Shown here: positions 11,967 through 19,995 of the stretch, piece by piece
Numbering within the stretch: position 1 is the first letter of the stretch
How the letters are laid out: the number at the start of each line of letters is the position of its first letter
From: a virus
Virus record (IMG/VR): IMGVR_UViG_3300017776_000077
Location: 1 to 33,086 of that record
Strand: one strand, 5' to 3'
DNA: 33,086 nt
Translations under genes and position numbers: made by a program
The notes under the pieces: model-generated
What the model was told of the DNA's origin: nothing
Database searches by the model: none
What the model saw: the letters and a program-made list of their open reading frames with translations, nothing else

Positions 11967-11996
11967 TTTACACCATGGCAAGTATGACTATATAAT
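11967..11996 (+). promoter_or_regulatory. Rightward sigma70-type promoter upstream of the packaging genes
   Basis: TTTACA (11967-11972), 18-base spacer, perfect TATAAT (11991-11996). Start would be near 12003, leaving a leader of about 280 bases before the small terminase gene. It could drive the late operon. Confidence 0.65.
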
Positions 11997-12281
11997 GCGC
12001 GTAAGCATTATTTGTTGCTGGGTAATGATTTATGGGGAAGATACTAGGCTATGACACTATTCAAAGCATACACATGGTCAATGCGTTTGTGTGGCATTGC
12101 TAGGCAAATCATAACATTGAGTCTGTGCATTGGCAATAGGCAGCGTGACATTTGTGCAACAGTGTGACATTTGTGCCACAGTACATGGTAGGGGGGGGTC
12201 TGCACAGGCCATACACCCCCAGCGCGGGCATGCCTCTTATATATACATTAAATAGCTGTTCTCAACACACACAGGAAAAGC
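11997..12281 (+). other. Long leader before the terminase genes, mostly non-coding
   Basis: No convincing gene. A 38-codon frame from ATG 12051 to TGA 12167 exists, but the ribosome site is poorly placed and the product has no clear character. The stretch holds the tandem repeat at 12145-12180, a G8 run (about 12192-12199) partly complementary to a C5 run (about 12216-12220), and an AT-rich TTATATATACATTAAAT before the TerS ribosome site (AGGA). Position next to the terminase makes it a good place for the packaging start site (inference). Confidence 0.45.
12145..12180 (+). repeat. 17-bp tandem repeat upstream of TerS
   Basis: GTGACATTTGTGCAACA (12145-12161) and GTGACATTTGTGCCACA (12164-12180) differ at one base and are 19 bases apart, about two helical turns. 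Repeats of this kind are used by small terminases to recognise pac or cos DNA, so this is a candidate packaging signal. Confidence 0.6.
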
Positions 12282-12662
12282 ATGACAAAACTAACCAAAC
12301 CTAAAACAGACCTAATCATATCTGGCCTTGCTGATGGGCATACCATTGTCGATGTCTGCGATGGCGTTGGCATATCACGCACTGCCTTCTATAAACGCAT
12401 GAAGAACGATGAGGAGTTTGCTGTAGCTGTCCGTGAGGCGCAACAGTACAGTGCTGAGAAGGCCTTGGAGGAGCTAGACAAGCTATTTGACGATGCGCTT
12501 CATCGAAGAAAGGACTACGATACAGGCGTGCTGAGAGACTATGCACATCATGTGCGGTGGAAGGCTAGCAAGATTATCTCTGACAAGTACGGTGACGCTA
12601 AGAACCGTGCTGGCGTTGAGGTAAGCGATGGCACGGTCAAGATACTGTGGGAAACTGATTAG
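12282..12662 (+). CDS. terS: Terminase small subunit
   Basis: 126 residues, AGGA upstream of the ATG. N-terminal HTH (about residues 18-40: TIVDVCDGVGISRTAFYKRM), then a long helical oligomerisation region (AQQYSAEKALEELDKLFDDA) and WKASKIISDKYGD, ending with DGTVKILWE, the usual end of TerS proteins that contact TerL. It forms a ring that picks phage DNA and passes it to the large subunit. First gene of the late operon. Confidence 0.85.
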   Translation: MTKLTKPKTDLIISGLADGHTIVDVCDGVGISRTAFYKRMKNDEEFAVAVREAQQYSAEKALEELDKLFDDALHRRKDYDTGVLRDYAHHVRWKASKIISDKYGDAKNRAGVEVSDGTVKILWETD

Positions 12663-13123
12663 TGCCGCGACACGGATTCTTTGTGGCTGACAAGGCCCTT
12701 AGTCAAACTGAGTCTGGGCTATCTGGCGAGTATATCGCTGCCGCGTCTGTGATTGCTAGGGGTTGGCGAGTTGCAATGGCTCAACAGGATGCTGTGGACT
12801 TAGTAGCGTGGCATCCAGAGAACAGCAGTGTTCTTAGGATTCAAGTTAAGTCGTGTCAGGCTACTAGAGGTGATGAAGGCAAAAACAGAAAGCGATTGCA
12901 CTTTCAGACAGGTATTGGCGGCAAGAAGCGAATACCTAACAGAGATGACTATGATGTGATGGCTTGCGTAGCTTCTGAACAACGCACAGTCTGGTTCGTG
13001 CCTGTTTATAATATTAAGGGAAAGAAGTTTACTAAACACACTGACTTCTTTGAAGACCTTAACTTAGAGAGTGATAGCTGGGCGTATGCCCTAGATGTAC
13101 TGGGAGTCAATAATGGAAGTTAA
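12662..13123 (+). CDS. PD-(D/E)XK endonuclease-like protein inserted between terminase genes
   Basis: 153 residues, GTG start overlapping the TerS stop by one base. The catalytic pattern fits the PDDEXK_5 group (relatives of I-Ssp6803I): Glu23 (GEYIAAASVIARGW), Asp46 (DAVDLVAW) and Gln61-Val-Lys63 (RIQVKSC), then a basic loop (GKNRKRLHF) and YDVMACVASEQRTVWFVP. It could be a free-standing homing endonuclease, a packaging-site nicking helper, or a weapon against related phages. It overlaps TerL by eleven bases, so it is expressed with the terminase. Confidence 0.75.
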   Translation: MPRHGFFVADKALSQTESGLSGEYIAAASVIARGWRVAMAQQDAVDLVAWHPENSSVLRIQVKSCQATRGDEGKNRKRLHFQTGIGGKKRIPNRDDYDVMACVASEQRTVWFVPVYNIKGKKFTKHTDFFEDLNLESDSWAYALDVLGVNNGS

Positions 13124-14399
13124 GATACCCTATAAGCCTCGGCCTATTCAGGCTGACATGCACAAAGAGTTGAAGCGATGGAATGTGCTAGTCATGCACA
13201 GACGCTTTGGCAAAACTGTCTGGGCAGTTAATCATATGATAAAGAGAGTGTTGACTAATCCTCTTCCTAGACCGCGAGTTGCTTTAGTTGCCCCAACCTT
13301 TACTCAGGCCAAACGAATTGCTTGGGATTATGTTAAATTTTACGCTGGCGTTATTCCGGGCGTTACCTTTAATGAGACAGAACTACGCGCTGACTTTCCC
13401 AATGGGGGGCGTATAACTTTACTGTCTGCTGAGAATCCGGATGCCCTTCGAGGCATTTACCTCGATGATTGTTTTTTTGATGAGTATGGTATGCAGAATC
13501 CAAGGGTGTGGGGGGAGGTTGTGCGCCCAGCCCTATCTGATAGACAGGGGTCGGCAACATTCTTAGGTACGCCAGCAGGGCATAATCATTTTTGGGATAT
13601 GCTAGAAGCTGCGAAGAACCAGTTATCTGAGGGCAGTGATGACTGGTACTACCGGATATGCAAGGCAAGTGAGACTAGCATTGTTAAGGATGAGGAGCTA
13701 AAAGCAGCCAAGGCATCAATGACAGAAGAGCAGTATGAGCAGGAGTTTGAGTGTTCCTTTACAGCGGCTATCATTGGGGCGTATTATGGCAAGCTACTAT
13801 CTGACTTAGATGATAGTGACAAGATTACGCGAGTGCCATATGACCCTGCCTATCCGGTTCATACAGCTTGGGACTTGGGAATAAATGATTCTACGGCTAT
13901 TTGGTTTGCCCAGATATTTCGTGGCGGTGCAGTAAATGTAATAGATTATTATGAGAACAGTGGTGTTGGGCTTGACCATTATGCCGATATTTTACGGCAA
14001 AAAGACTATACATACGGTGACCACCTTGCGCCCCACGACATTGAGGTTCGTGAGTTGGGTAGTGGCAAGTCGCGTTTGGAAACGGCATATACACTAGGAA
14101 TAAAGTTTAGGGTTGTGCCAAAGATGAAAGTGGCGGATGGTATTAATGCGGCTCGTATGTTAATACCTAAGTGTTACTTTGACAGAGACAATACAGCAGA
14201 GGGCTTGGAATGTTTAAGGCAGTACAGGCAGGATTGGGATGAAAAAAGGAAAAGTTTTAGAGATACTCCGAGACATGATTTTACGTCTCACGCTGCGGAC
14301 GCTTTTCGCTATCTCGCGGTTGGCCTCCAAAATCGAGAAACTATGCACAGACCTCCGCAACAAGTTGCGATGAACGAATACAATCCATTTTCGCTATGA
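13113..14399 (+). CDS. terL: Terminase large subunit
   Basis: 428 residues; ATG 13113 has GGGAG upstream and is preferred to the ATG six codons earlier. ATPase: Walker A HRRFGKT (29-35), Walker B about 116-124 (YLDDCFFDE), coupling motif GTPAG (152-156). RNase H-like nuclease: WDLGINDSTAIWF (about 250-262) carries the first Asp, and RHDFTSHAADAFRYL near 395-409 the last acidic residues. It drives DNA into the prohead and cuts concatemers. It overlaps the endonuclease gene upstream and the acyltransferase gene downstream (ATGA). Confidence 0.97.
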   Translation: MEVKIPYKPRPIQADMHKELKRWNVLVMHRRFGKTVWAVNHMIKRVLTNPLPRPRVALVAPTFTQAKRIAWDYVKFYAGVIPGVTFNETELRADFPNGGRITLLSAENPDALRGIYLDDCFFDEYGMQNPRVWGEVVRPALSDRQGSATFLGTPAGHNHFWDMLEAAKNQLSEGSDDWYYRICKASETSIVKDEELKAAKASMTEEQYEQEFECSFTAAIIGAYYGKLLSDLDDSDKITRVPYDPAYPVHTAWDLGINDSTAIWFAQIFRGGAVNVIDYYENSGVGLDHYADILRQKDYTYGDHLAPHDIEVRELGSGKSRLETAYTLGIKFRVVPKMKVADGINAARMLIPKCYFDRDNTAEGLECLRQYRQDWDEKRKSFRDTPRHDFTSHAADAFRYLAVGLQNRETMHRPPQQVAMNEYNPFSL

Positions 14400-14821
14400 G
14401 AGGTTTTAACCCACAGGCTTATTTTGCAGCAGCCAGACTCATTGAGAAGAGTCCGTACCATTGTTATATGGATGACGATGACATCAAACGATGTATATTG
14501 CCACCCTTGGATGAGGGGCTGTTTGTTCTAGGCGTTCTTGACGAGGACTACAACCAACCATTTTTATTTGCGACTTATGCCTTTCCTGAACAGGAACACA
14601 TAGAAGATTATTTAGAAACCAATACTTTTCCGAAAGAAGGCTTCTATGGACAAGGCAATACTCCCTGGGTTATTGATTTTATTTGCTTGACAGGAAAGCG
14701 TGACATTAAAGGTGGCTTCGTGTATCTTAAAGCGATGTTTAAGAATTTGGGTTATGATAAATGTTTTTGGCTAAGAACCGAAACTGGTCGTATTGGCAAA
14801 CACATTATTGAAGGAGACTAG
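14396..14821 (+). CDS. HlyC-like (RTX toxin-activating) lysine acyltransferase
   Basis: 141 residues, ATGA overlap with TerL. It aligns by eye with HlyC: SPYH with His22 (HlyC SPLH, catalytic His23), PFLFATYAFPEQEHIEDYL (HlyC PVAYCSWANLSLENEIKYL), and WVIDFICLTG with Asp94 (HlyC WFIDWIAPFG, catalytic Asp92). Both catalytic residues are kept. Such enzymes move an acyl chain from acyl-ACP to protein lysines. No RTX toxin lies in the window, so the target may be a virion or host protein. Placed among packaging genes, it is made late. Confidence 0.8.
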   Translation: MRGFNPQAYFAAARLIEKSPYHCYMDDDDIKRCILPPLDEGLFVLGVLDEDYNQPFLFATYAFPEQEHIEDYLETNTFPKEGFYGQGNTPWVIDFICLTGKRDIKGGFVYLKAMFKNLGYDKCFWLRTETGRIGKHIIEGD

Positions 14822-14823
14822 GT

Positions 14824-15441
14824 ATGGGCGGTGGAAGAGGTAGTAGTGTTAGCGGAAAAGACCGCATTGGCACAAAAAAAGCCAAGCAGCAGTTATCTGC
14901 TAGGCAAGCCGCATTCCGTGAAAGTGATATTGGCAAGATTCCCGGCATGTCAATGTTAATGGGTAATATTAGTCTTGCTGCTCAACAAAAAGCTCTTGAC
15001 GAGGGAGGCACTGCAATAGCAGTTCCCGGCACTAGGTTTGCTGCACAAGGTCAGCGTTACAGTGAAGAAGCAGGGCAGACACCAGAAAAATTTCAAAGCA
15101 GGATTAGTGCAACCAAACCAGCAAGGGGTTCTGGCGAGGGTTACGTTGGAGATGTTGCTGGCGTAGTTAGCGAAGGAAAATTCCTTGGCATGGACACTAA
15201 AACCTTTACTGGCAGAACTGGATTTACCCCTAGCGGTGAAAAGATAGGCGAGCCTAGAGGCGGTGGCGGTGCGACTAAACTAGCAGAAGCACCACCAACA
15301 GAACCAGAGATAGTACCTGAAGTGACCCCAGAGGTTGTTCCTGATGATACAATATTATCAAGCAAAACAAGACGCACACGTTCTAAGCGTTCTGGTGCTG
15401 GCGGTACATTGATTGAGGGCTATGGAGTGCTTACAGCATAG
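14824..15441 (+). CDS. Hypothetical, largely disordered late protein
   Basis: 205 residues, GGAGACTAGGT before ATG. Gly/Ser/Lys-rich at the start; a helical part with SMLMGNISLAAQQKALDEGG; a Pro/Glu/Val-rich stretch (about 158-180, EAPPTEPEIVPEVTPE) and a basic SKTRRTRSKRSG near the end. Low complexity and position before the portal suggest a virion or assembly protein. No family recognised. Confidence 0.65.
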   Translation: MGGGRGSSVSGKDRIGTKKAKQQLSARQAAFRESDIGKIPGMSMLMGNISLAAQQKALDEGGTAIAVPGTRFAAQGQRYSEEAGQTPEKFQSRISATKPARGSGEGYVGDVAGVVSEGKFLGMDTKTFTGRTGFTPSGEKIGEPRGGGGATKLAEAPPTEPEIVPEVTPEVVPDDTILSSKTRRTRSKRSGAGGTLIEGYGVLTA

Positions 15442-15450
15442 GAGATTATC

Positions 15451-15663
15451 ATGTCATTTTTAACACCAAAAGCACCACCACCTCCACCACCTCCACCTCC
15501 CCCAGAGCCTATCTCTGCTGAGAAGTCAGCAAGAGCCGCTGCTCTTAGTGAAGAGGCATTGATGAAAGAGCGCAGAAAAAGAAAAGGCGCAGGGTCAACT
15601 ATCGTTGCTGGAGCGTTAGGTGAGCAAGTCACTACAACAGGCAAGCCAACATTGTTAGGGTAA
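15451..15663 (+). CDS. Small polyproline protein
   Basis: 70 residues, GGAGATTATC before the ATG. The N-terminus is a run of ten prolines (residues 9-18), then a charged Ala-rich helix (EKSARAAALSEEALMKERRKRKG). The C-terminus (GEQVTTTGKPTLLG) resembles the last segment of small head-completion or portal-adjacent proteins. Three bases separate it from the portal gene. I recall similar proline-led genes before portals in environmental podoviruses; function unknown. Confidence 0.65.
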   Translation: MSFLTPKAPPPPPPPPPPEPISAEKSARAAALSEEALMKERRKRKGAGSTIVAGALGEQVTTTGKPTLLG

Positions 15664-15665
15664 TC

Positions 15666-17255
15666 ATGGATAACTTTATCAAATCATTAGTCTCTCGCTT
15701 TGATTACATCAAGGGCCGTAGAGATAACTGGGACACCCACTATCAAGAACTGGCAGACTACATGCTGCCACGCAAGGCTGACATTGTGAAGAAGCGTTCT
15801 CGCGGTGAAAAGCGCATGGAACTTATTTATGATGGCACTGCGCTTCAGGCTGTTGATTTGTTATCTGCATCCTTGCATGGGATGCTAACAAGTGGGGCAA
15901 CTCCTTGGTTTCATTTAGACATGAAAGATGCTGATATTGGTCGGCAAGATGAGGTTCAGGCGTGGCTAGAAGATACTAGCATGCGTATGATGCGAGCCTT
16001 TAATCAGTCAAACTTTGAGACAGAAGTCCATGAGATGTATGTGGACTTAGTTGTGTTTGGCACTGGCTGTATGTTTGTTGAGATGGAGGGCGACCAGTTA
16101 CGTTTCAGCACAAGACATATCTCTGAGTTCTATGTCCAAGAAAACCAATACGGCATTGTTGATACAGTGTTCCGTAAATATACATCCCCTGTTCGTCAGG
16201 TAGTGCAACGCTTTGGAATTAAGAATGTAAGTAGCTATATTCAGAAAAAGTTTGAAAAGAAGCCGGACGAAGACGTTGATATCTTGCATGTGGTGTTGCC
16301 ACGGATTGACCGTGACGCTGAGAAGCGAGATAACAAGAACATGCCATTTGCATCTTTTTATATTGATGCAGAAACCTCAACACTATTATCAGAAAGTGGC
16401 TTTGAGGATTTACCGTATATTGTTCCACGCTTCCTAAAGGCAACTGGCGAAGTTATGGGCAGAAGTCCTGCTATGACAGCGTTACCAGATGTCAAGATGG
16501 TAAACCTAATGTCCAAGACTATTATTCAGGCGGCTCAAAAACAAATTGACCCACCGTTACTTGTGCCTGATGACGGCTTTATTTTACCAGTGAGAACACA
16601 GCCAGGCGGTCTAAACTTTTATCGGGCTGGCTCACGCGACACAATTACGCCATTAAACACTGGTGCTAACATTAACATTGGTTTGGCTATGGAAGACCAG
16701 CGCAGACTGGCTATCCGTTCTGCGTTTTATGTTGACCAGATTCTATCAGGCGGTGCGCCTAATATGACTGCTACCGAGGTTATTCAGAGGCAGGAAGAGC
16801 GTATGCGTGTCATTGGTCCGGTGCTTGGCAGACTGATGAATGAGATGTTGCGTCCAATGATTGACCGCGTTTTTGGCTTGATGCTTAAAAAAGAAATGCT
16901 GTCCTTACCACCTGAGATACTTCAGGGCAGAGATGTTGATATTGAATATGTATCACCGTTAGCTAGAGCGCAAAAGTCAAGCAGTCTAAACAGCACTATG
17001 AAGGCTCTGGAAATACTGTTGCCGTTGTCACAATCTTTACCTGTTGGCGACCATATAGACCCAGATGGCTTAGTGCGTCACATTACGGATTCACTTGGCG
17101 TTCCAAAGACTACGCTGAAAACACAGCGGCAAGTTAATGAAACTCGTCAGCAACGAGCGCAGCAAGAACAAGAAATGATGGAGCGTCAGCAAACTCAGGA
17201 GGATGTCTATACTGCGGCACAGGCAGCACAGGCAACTAGAATGGTAGGACAATGA
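15666..17255 (+). CDS. Portal (head-tail connector) protein, T7 gp8-like
   Basis: 529 residues (T7 gp8 has 536). Typical N-terminus: FIKSLVSRFDYIKGRRDNWD then THYQELADYMLPRK, followed by YDGTALQAVDLLSASLHGML, WLEDTS and FGTGCMFVE. The C-terminal half has MTATEVIQRQEERMRVIGPVLGR, and the end is Gln-rich and helical. It forms the ring through which DNA enters and on which the tail is built. Overlaps the next gene by ATGA. Confidence 0.95.
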   Translation: MDNFIKSLVSRFDYIKGRRDNWDTHYQELADYMLPRKADIVKKRSRGEKRMELIYDGTALQAVDLLSASLHGMLTSGATPWFHLDMKDADIGRQDEVQAWLEDTSMRMMRAFNQSNFETEVHEMYVDLVVFGTGCMFVEMEGDQLRFSTRHISEFYVQENQYGIVDTVFRKYTSPVRQVVQRFGIKNVSSYIQKKFEKKPDEDVDILHVVLPRIDRDAEKRDNKNMPFASFYIDAETSTLLSESGFEDLPYIVPRFLKATGEVMGRSPAMTALPDVKMVNLMSKTIIQAAQKQIDPPLLVPDDGFILPVRTQPGGLNFYRAGSRDTITPLNTGANINIGLAMEDQRRLAIRSAFYVDQILSGGAPNMTATEVIQRQEERMRVIGPVLGRLMNEMLRPMIDRVFGLMLKKEMLSLPPEILQGRDVDIEYVSPLARAQKSSSLNSTMKALEILLPLSQSLPVGDHIDPDGLVRHITDSLGVPKTTLKTQRQVNETRQQRAQQEQEMMERQQTQEDVYTAAQAAQATRMVGQ

Positions 17256-17458
17256 CGAGCGAAAAAGAAATAGAAAAATTACGGTACATGTATAAAGAAA
17301 CCTACTCATCAGAAAATGGGAAAAAGGTTTTGGAGGACCTTGAGAAACGCTGCAATATGCGTAACTCAAGTTATGTGGCTGGCGATGCCAATGCCACAAT
17401 ATTCGAGGAGGGTAAACGAGCAGTTATCCTTCATATTTACAATATGTTAGAGGAGTAA
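17252..17458 (+). CDS. Bbp19-like small protein
   Basis: 68 residues. The order (FSSENGKKVLEDLEKRC-type start, then SSYVAGDANATIFEEGKRAVILHIYNML) matches Bbp19 of Bordetella phage BPP-1 and its many relatives between portal and scaffold genes. The function in those phages is unknown. The ATGA overlap with the portal and a two-base gap to the scaffold gene fix it in the head operon. Confidence 0.75.
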   Translation: MTSEKEIEKLRYMYKETYSSENGKKVLEDLEKRCNMRNSSYVAGDANATIFEEGKRAVILHIYNMLEE

Positions 17459-17460
17459 TT

Positions 17461-18309
17461 ATGTCAGAAGAAAATGTCGAACAGGTAGCCCAGCCTGAAG
17501 CTGCACCGCTGGAAACTCCAGCAGAAGTAGCGCAAGGTGGGTCTGGTAACGATTTTTTAGGAATGATACCAGAGGAGTTGCGAGAGCATCCAAGTCTTTC
17601 ACCAATCAAAGACGTTGGTAATCTTGCAAGGTCGTACATAAACGCACAGAAGTTAATTGGCGCAGACAAGATACCAATGCCAGTTAACCCATCAGACGAA
17701 GACCTTGACCGTATATATAATCGGCTTGGTCGTCCCGAAACACCAGATGGCTACCAGTTAACTGCTGATGGCAATATCGTAACAGAAGACTTGGTGAAAG
17801 ATTTTGCTGATTTTTCACACAAGTTACGCTTAACGCCAGAGCAAGCCAGTAGCATTATGGATTACTATCGGTCATCTGTAGAGCAAACGAACGCTGGTAG
17901 TGTGGAACAGGCTGAAGCATTTAGGCAAACTACTGAGGAGTCATTGAAGTCAGAGTGGGGTCGGGCTTATGACCAAAAGCTAACTCAGGCGGTCAATGCT
18001 GCTAAAGAGTTTTCTAACCCTGAAATATTTGACTTGCAGTTAAATGATGGTTCACGGTTGGGTGACAACCCGGAGTTTATTAAAACATTTGCAAAAATCG
18101 CAGAGTTTAGGCAAACTGTCACCAGCGAAGATACAATATCTGAGAATGCACAATCTAATGTTATGACACCGAAACAGGCTCAGACAGAGATTGATACAAT
18201 GCTCAGAGATAAGTCCCACGCATATTGGGACAAGTCAAACATCGTTGGGCGGCAACAAGCCATTCAACGGATGCAAGAGTTGATGGGTATGGTTCATGGA
18301 GAGGCTTGA
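17461..18309 (+). CDS. Capsid assembly scaffolding protein
   Basis: 282 residues, GAGGAG upstream. Acidic, Gln/Glu-rich and helical, low in cysteine. It carries SPIKDVGNLARSYINAQKLIG (about 56-76) and NRLGRPETPDGYQL (about 87-100), both hallmarks of T7-like and BPP-1-like scaffolds, and has a C-terminal helix with QQAIQRMQELMG. It directs coat assembly and then leaves the prohead. Lies directly before the coat gene, as usual. Confidence 0.9.
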   Translation: MSEENVEQVAQPEAAPLETPAEVAQGGSGNDFLGMIPEELREHPSLSPIKDVGNLARSYINAQKLIGADKIPMPVNPSDEDLDRIYNRLGRPETPDGYQLTADGNIVTEDLVKDFADFSHKLRLTPEQASSIMDYYRSSVEQTNAGSVEQAEAFRQTTEESLKSEWGRAYDQKLTQAVNAAKEFSNPEIFDLQLNDGSRLGDNPEFIKTFAKIAEFRQTVTSEDTISENAQSNVMTPKQAQTEIDTMLRDKSHAYWDKSNIVGRQQAIQRMQELMGMVHGEA

Positions 18310-18538
18310 TTTTATCCAGACCAGACTTGAGTGTTTGCGTTACGCGGTTGAATATGGAACAGCGCGTGACGTAGTAAATCCGGCCTCACTTGCAGACAAG
18401 TACTACGAGTGGGTCATGCAGGGTAGCGATGAGAATCGTCCTGTTGACAATCGGAAAGACGATGGCCTAAAGGCGGCCTCCAAGCCCAGAAGCGTCCGAA
18501 AGGGTAGCGCATCGAAAGTTGACAACGCAACCGAGTGA
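18296..18538 (+). CDS. Small hypothetical protein between scaffold and coat genes
   Basis: 80 residues overlapping the scaffold 3' end by 14 bases. Helical start (LDFIQTRLECLRYAVEYG), then a YYEWVMQG motif and a basic disordered C-terminus (SKPRSVRKGSASK). Similar small genes sit at this place in related podoviruses. A role in head assembly is inferred. Its stop lies 14 bases before the coat start and includes the spacing for the coat ribosome site. Confidence 0.65.
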   Translation: MERLDFIQTRLECLRYAVEYGTARDVVNPASLADKYYEWVMQGSDENRPVDNRKDDGLKAASKPRSVRKGSASKVDNATE

Positions 18539-18552
18539 CAAAGGAGAATGAT

Positions 18553-19446
18553 ATGTCTACTCAAATTACTACCGCGTTCGTCCAACAGTATTCTGCAAAC
18601 GTGCAGATGCTCGCGCAACAGATGGGAAGCCGTCTGCGTGACACGGTGCGTATTGAGAATGTCGTTGGTAAAAACGCATTTATCGACCAAGTTGGTGTAG
18701 CTACTGCACAACTACGGTCAAGTCGGCATGCCGACACACCCCAGATGGATACGCCACATGCGCGTAGACGTTTAAGCCTAGCATCATACGAATATGCTGA
18801 CCTAATTGATGACCAAGACAAGGTTCGCATGTTGATTGACCCGACCTCATCATACGCTGCTGCTGCGGCTGCTGCTATGGGTCGTTCAATGGATGATGTT
18901 ATCATCTCTGCATTTGATGCAGCATCAAACACTGGTGAAACTGGCTCAAGCAGCACAGCTTTCGATACAAACCAAGATGTTGCTGTTTCAGTAGGCGGTG
19001 CTGATACTAACATGAACCTAACAAAGCTGCGTGAAGCAAAGAAGCTGCTTGACGAAGCTGACGTTGACCCATCAATCCCACGTTACATTGTAATGGGGCC
19101 GAGCCAAATTCACGCTCTGCTTGCTGACACAAGCGTAACATCAGCAGACTTTAACACTGTTAAAGCTCTGGTGCAGGGTGAGATTAATCAGTTCATGGGC
19201 TTCAACTTTGTGATGTCTAATCGCTTGGCAGCGGATTCAAATAATGTCCGTACATGCTTTGCTTGGGCTGAAGAAGGTATGGCTCTTGGTGTTGGTAAAG
19301 ATGTTTCTGCTCGTATTGATGAGCGTGCCGATAAAGGTTACGCAACTCAGGTATACTACTGCATGGACATCGGTGCTACTCGTATGCAAGAAAACATGGT
19401 TGTTCGCATTAAGTGCGATGAAGATGACCTTGATGGCGCAGCTTAG
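18553..19446 (+). CDS. Major capsid protein
   Basis: 297 residues; ATG 18553 has AAGGAG seven bases upstream and is preferred to the ATG six codons earlier. N-terminus TTAFVQQYSANVQMLAQQMG, then GSRLRDTV, DDQDKVRMLIDPTSSYA and MGRSMDDVIISAF, C-terminus with EGMALGVGKDVSARIDERAD and GATRM. It fits the coat family seen in BPP-1-like and similar podoviruses (HK97-like fold). It is expressed upstream of the terminator at 19953. Residues 6-24 are echoed in the early protein at 6036-6302. Confidence 0.92.
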   Translation: MSTQITTAFVQQYSANVQMLAQQMGSRLRDTVRIENVVGKNAFIDQVGVATAQLRSSRHADTPQMDTPHARRRLSLASYEYADLIDDQDKVRMLIDPTSSYAAAAAAAMGRSMDDVIISAFDAASNTGETGSSSTAFDTNQDVAVSVGGADTNMNLTKLREAKKLLDEADVDPSIPRYIVMGPSQIHALLADTSVTSADFNTVKALVQGEINQFMGFNFVMSNRLAADSNNVRTCFAWAEEGMALGVGKDVSARIDERADKGYATQVYYCMDIGATRMQENMVVRIKCDEDDLDGAA

Positions 19447-19461
19447 GAAAGGAAATAGATT

Positions 19462-19941
19462 ATGACTATTAGAAATTCCGATTTAGTTGCAAACCTTGTT
19501 GCACTACCTCAGGTGGCAAATCCTGCCAGCGAACTAGGTGGTGTAAAAAGAATTGCTAGTGGTAACGTAGCATTGTTAGCTGGAGACAGCACTGATGATG
19601 ACATTGTGATGCTTGCACCAATCCCAACCCATGCGAATATTACTTCAATTCGCATTGGGTCTGATGCTCTTGGTGGCTCATGCACATTTAATGTTGGATT
19701 CTACACAAACGACAATGTGGTTGTCGATGAAGACGCATTAGCAACTTCTGTTGCTGATGGTGCTGCCATCGCAGAACTCCGTTATGAAGTGTTGAACCTG
19801 AACACAACAGGTCAGAAGGTTTGGGAACTTGCAGGTCAAAGTGCAGACCCAAGCGACATGTACTATGTTGCTGTTACATTCAACGCTACTGGTGGAACTG
19901 CTGGTGACTTAGCATTTATCATCGAATACGTTGTAGACTAA
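19462..19941 (+). CDS. Putative head decoration / stabilisation protein
   Basis: 159 residues, AGGAAAGGA upstream. Entirely beta-rich with Gly/Ala/Asp turns (NVALLAGDSTDDDIVMLAP, FNVGFYTNDN, MYYVAVTFNATGG). It lies between the coat gene and the post-coat terminator, so it shares the high transcription of the coat gene, which fits an abundant capsid-surface protein. There is no sequence-level family that I can name; a tail or fibre protein is less likely in this place. Confidence 0.65.
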   Translation: MTIRNSDLVANLVALPQVANPASELGGVKRIASGNVALLAGDSTDDDIVMLAPIPTHANITSIRIGSDALGGSCTFNVGFYTNDNVVVDEDALATSVADGAAIAELRYEVLNLNTTGQKVWELAGQSADPSDMYYVAVTFNATGGTAGDLAFIIEYVVD

Positions 19942-19952
19942 ACAATATTGAG

Positions 19953-19978
19953 AGGGGCGGTTCGCTGCCCCTTTCTTC
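19953..19978 (+). terminator. Intrinsic terminator after the coat/decoration genes (UUCG tetraloop)
   Basis: AGGGGCGG (19953-19960), loop TTCG, CTGCCCCT (19965-19972), followed by TTCTTCC. One G-T wobble in an 8-bp stem. It has the same place as the T7 terminator after gene 10 and would lower expression of the tail genes relative to the coat. Confidence 0.8.
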
Positions 19979-19995
19979 CATGAGGGTGGAGGAGC

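Noticed and set aside
12051-12167. 38-codon frame upstream of the terminase genes
   Set aside because: Ribosome site poorly spaced, no clear protein character, and the frame runs into the tandem repeat; left as unannotated leader.
15451-15510. Run of prolines as a low-complexity artefact or a slippage site
   Set aside because: The gene has a good ribosome site, a normal length and a conserved-looking C-terminus; no second frame continues after the run.
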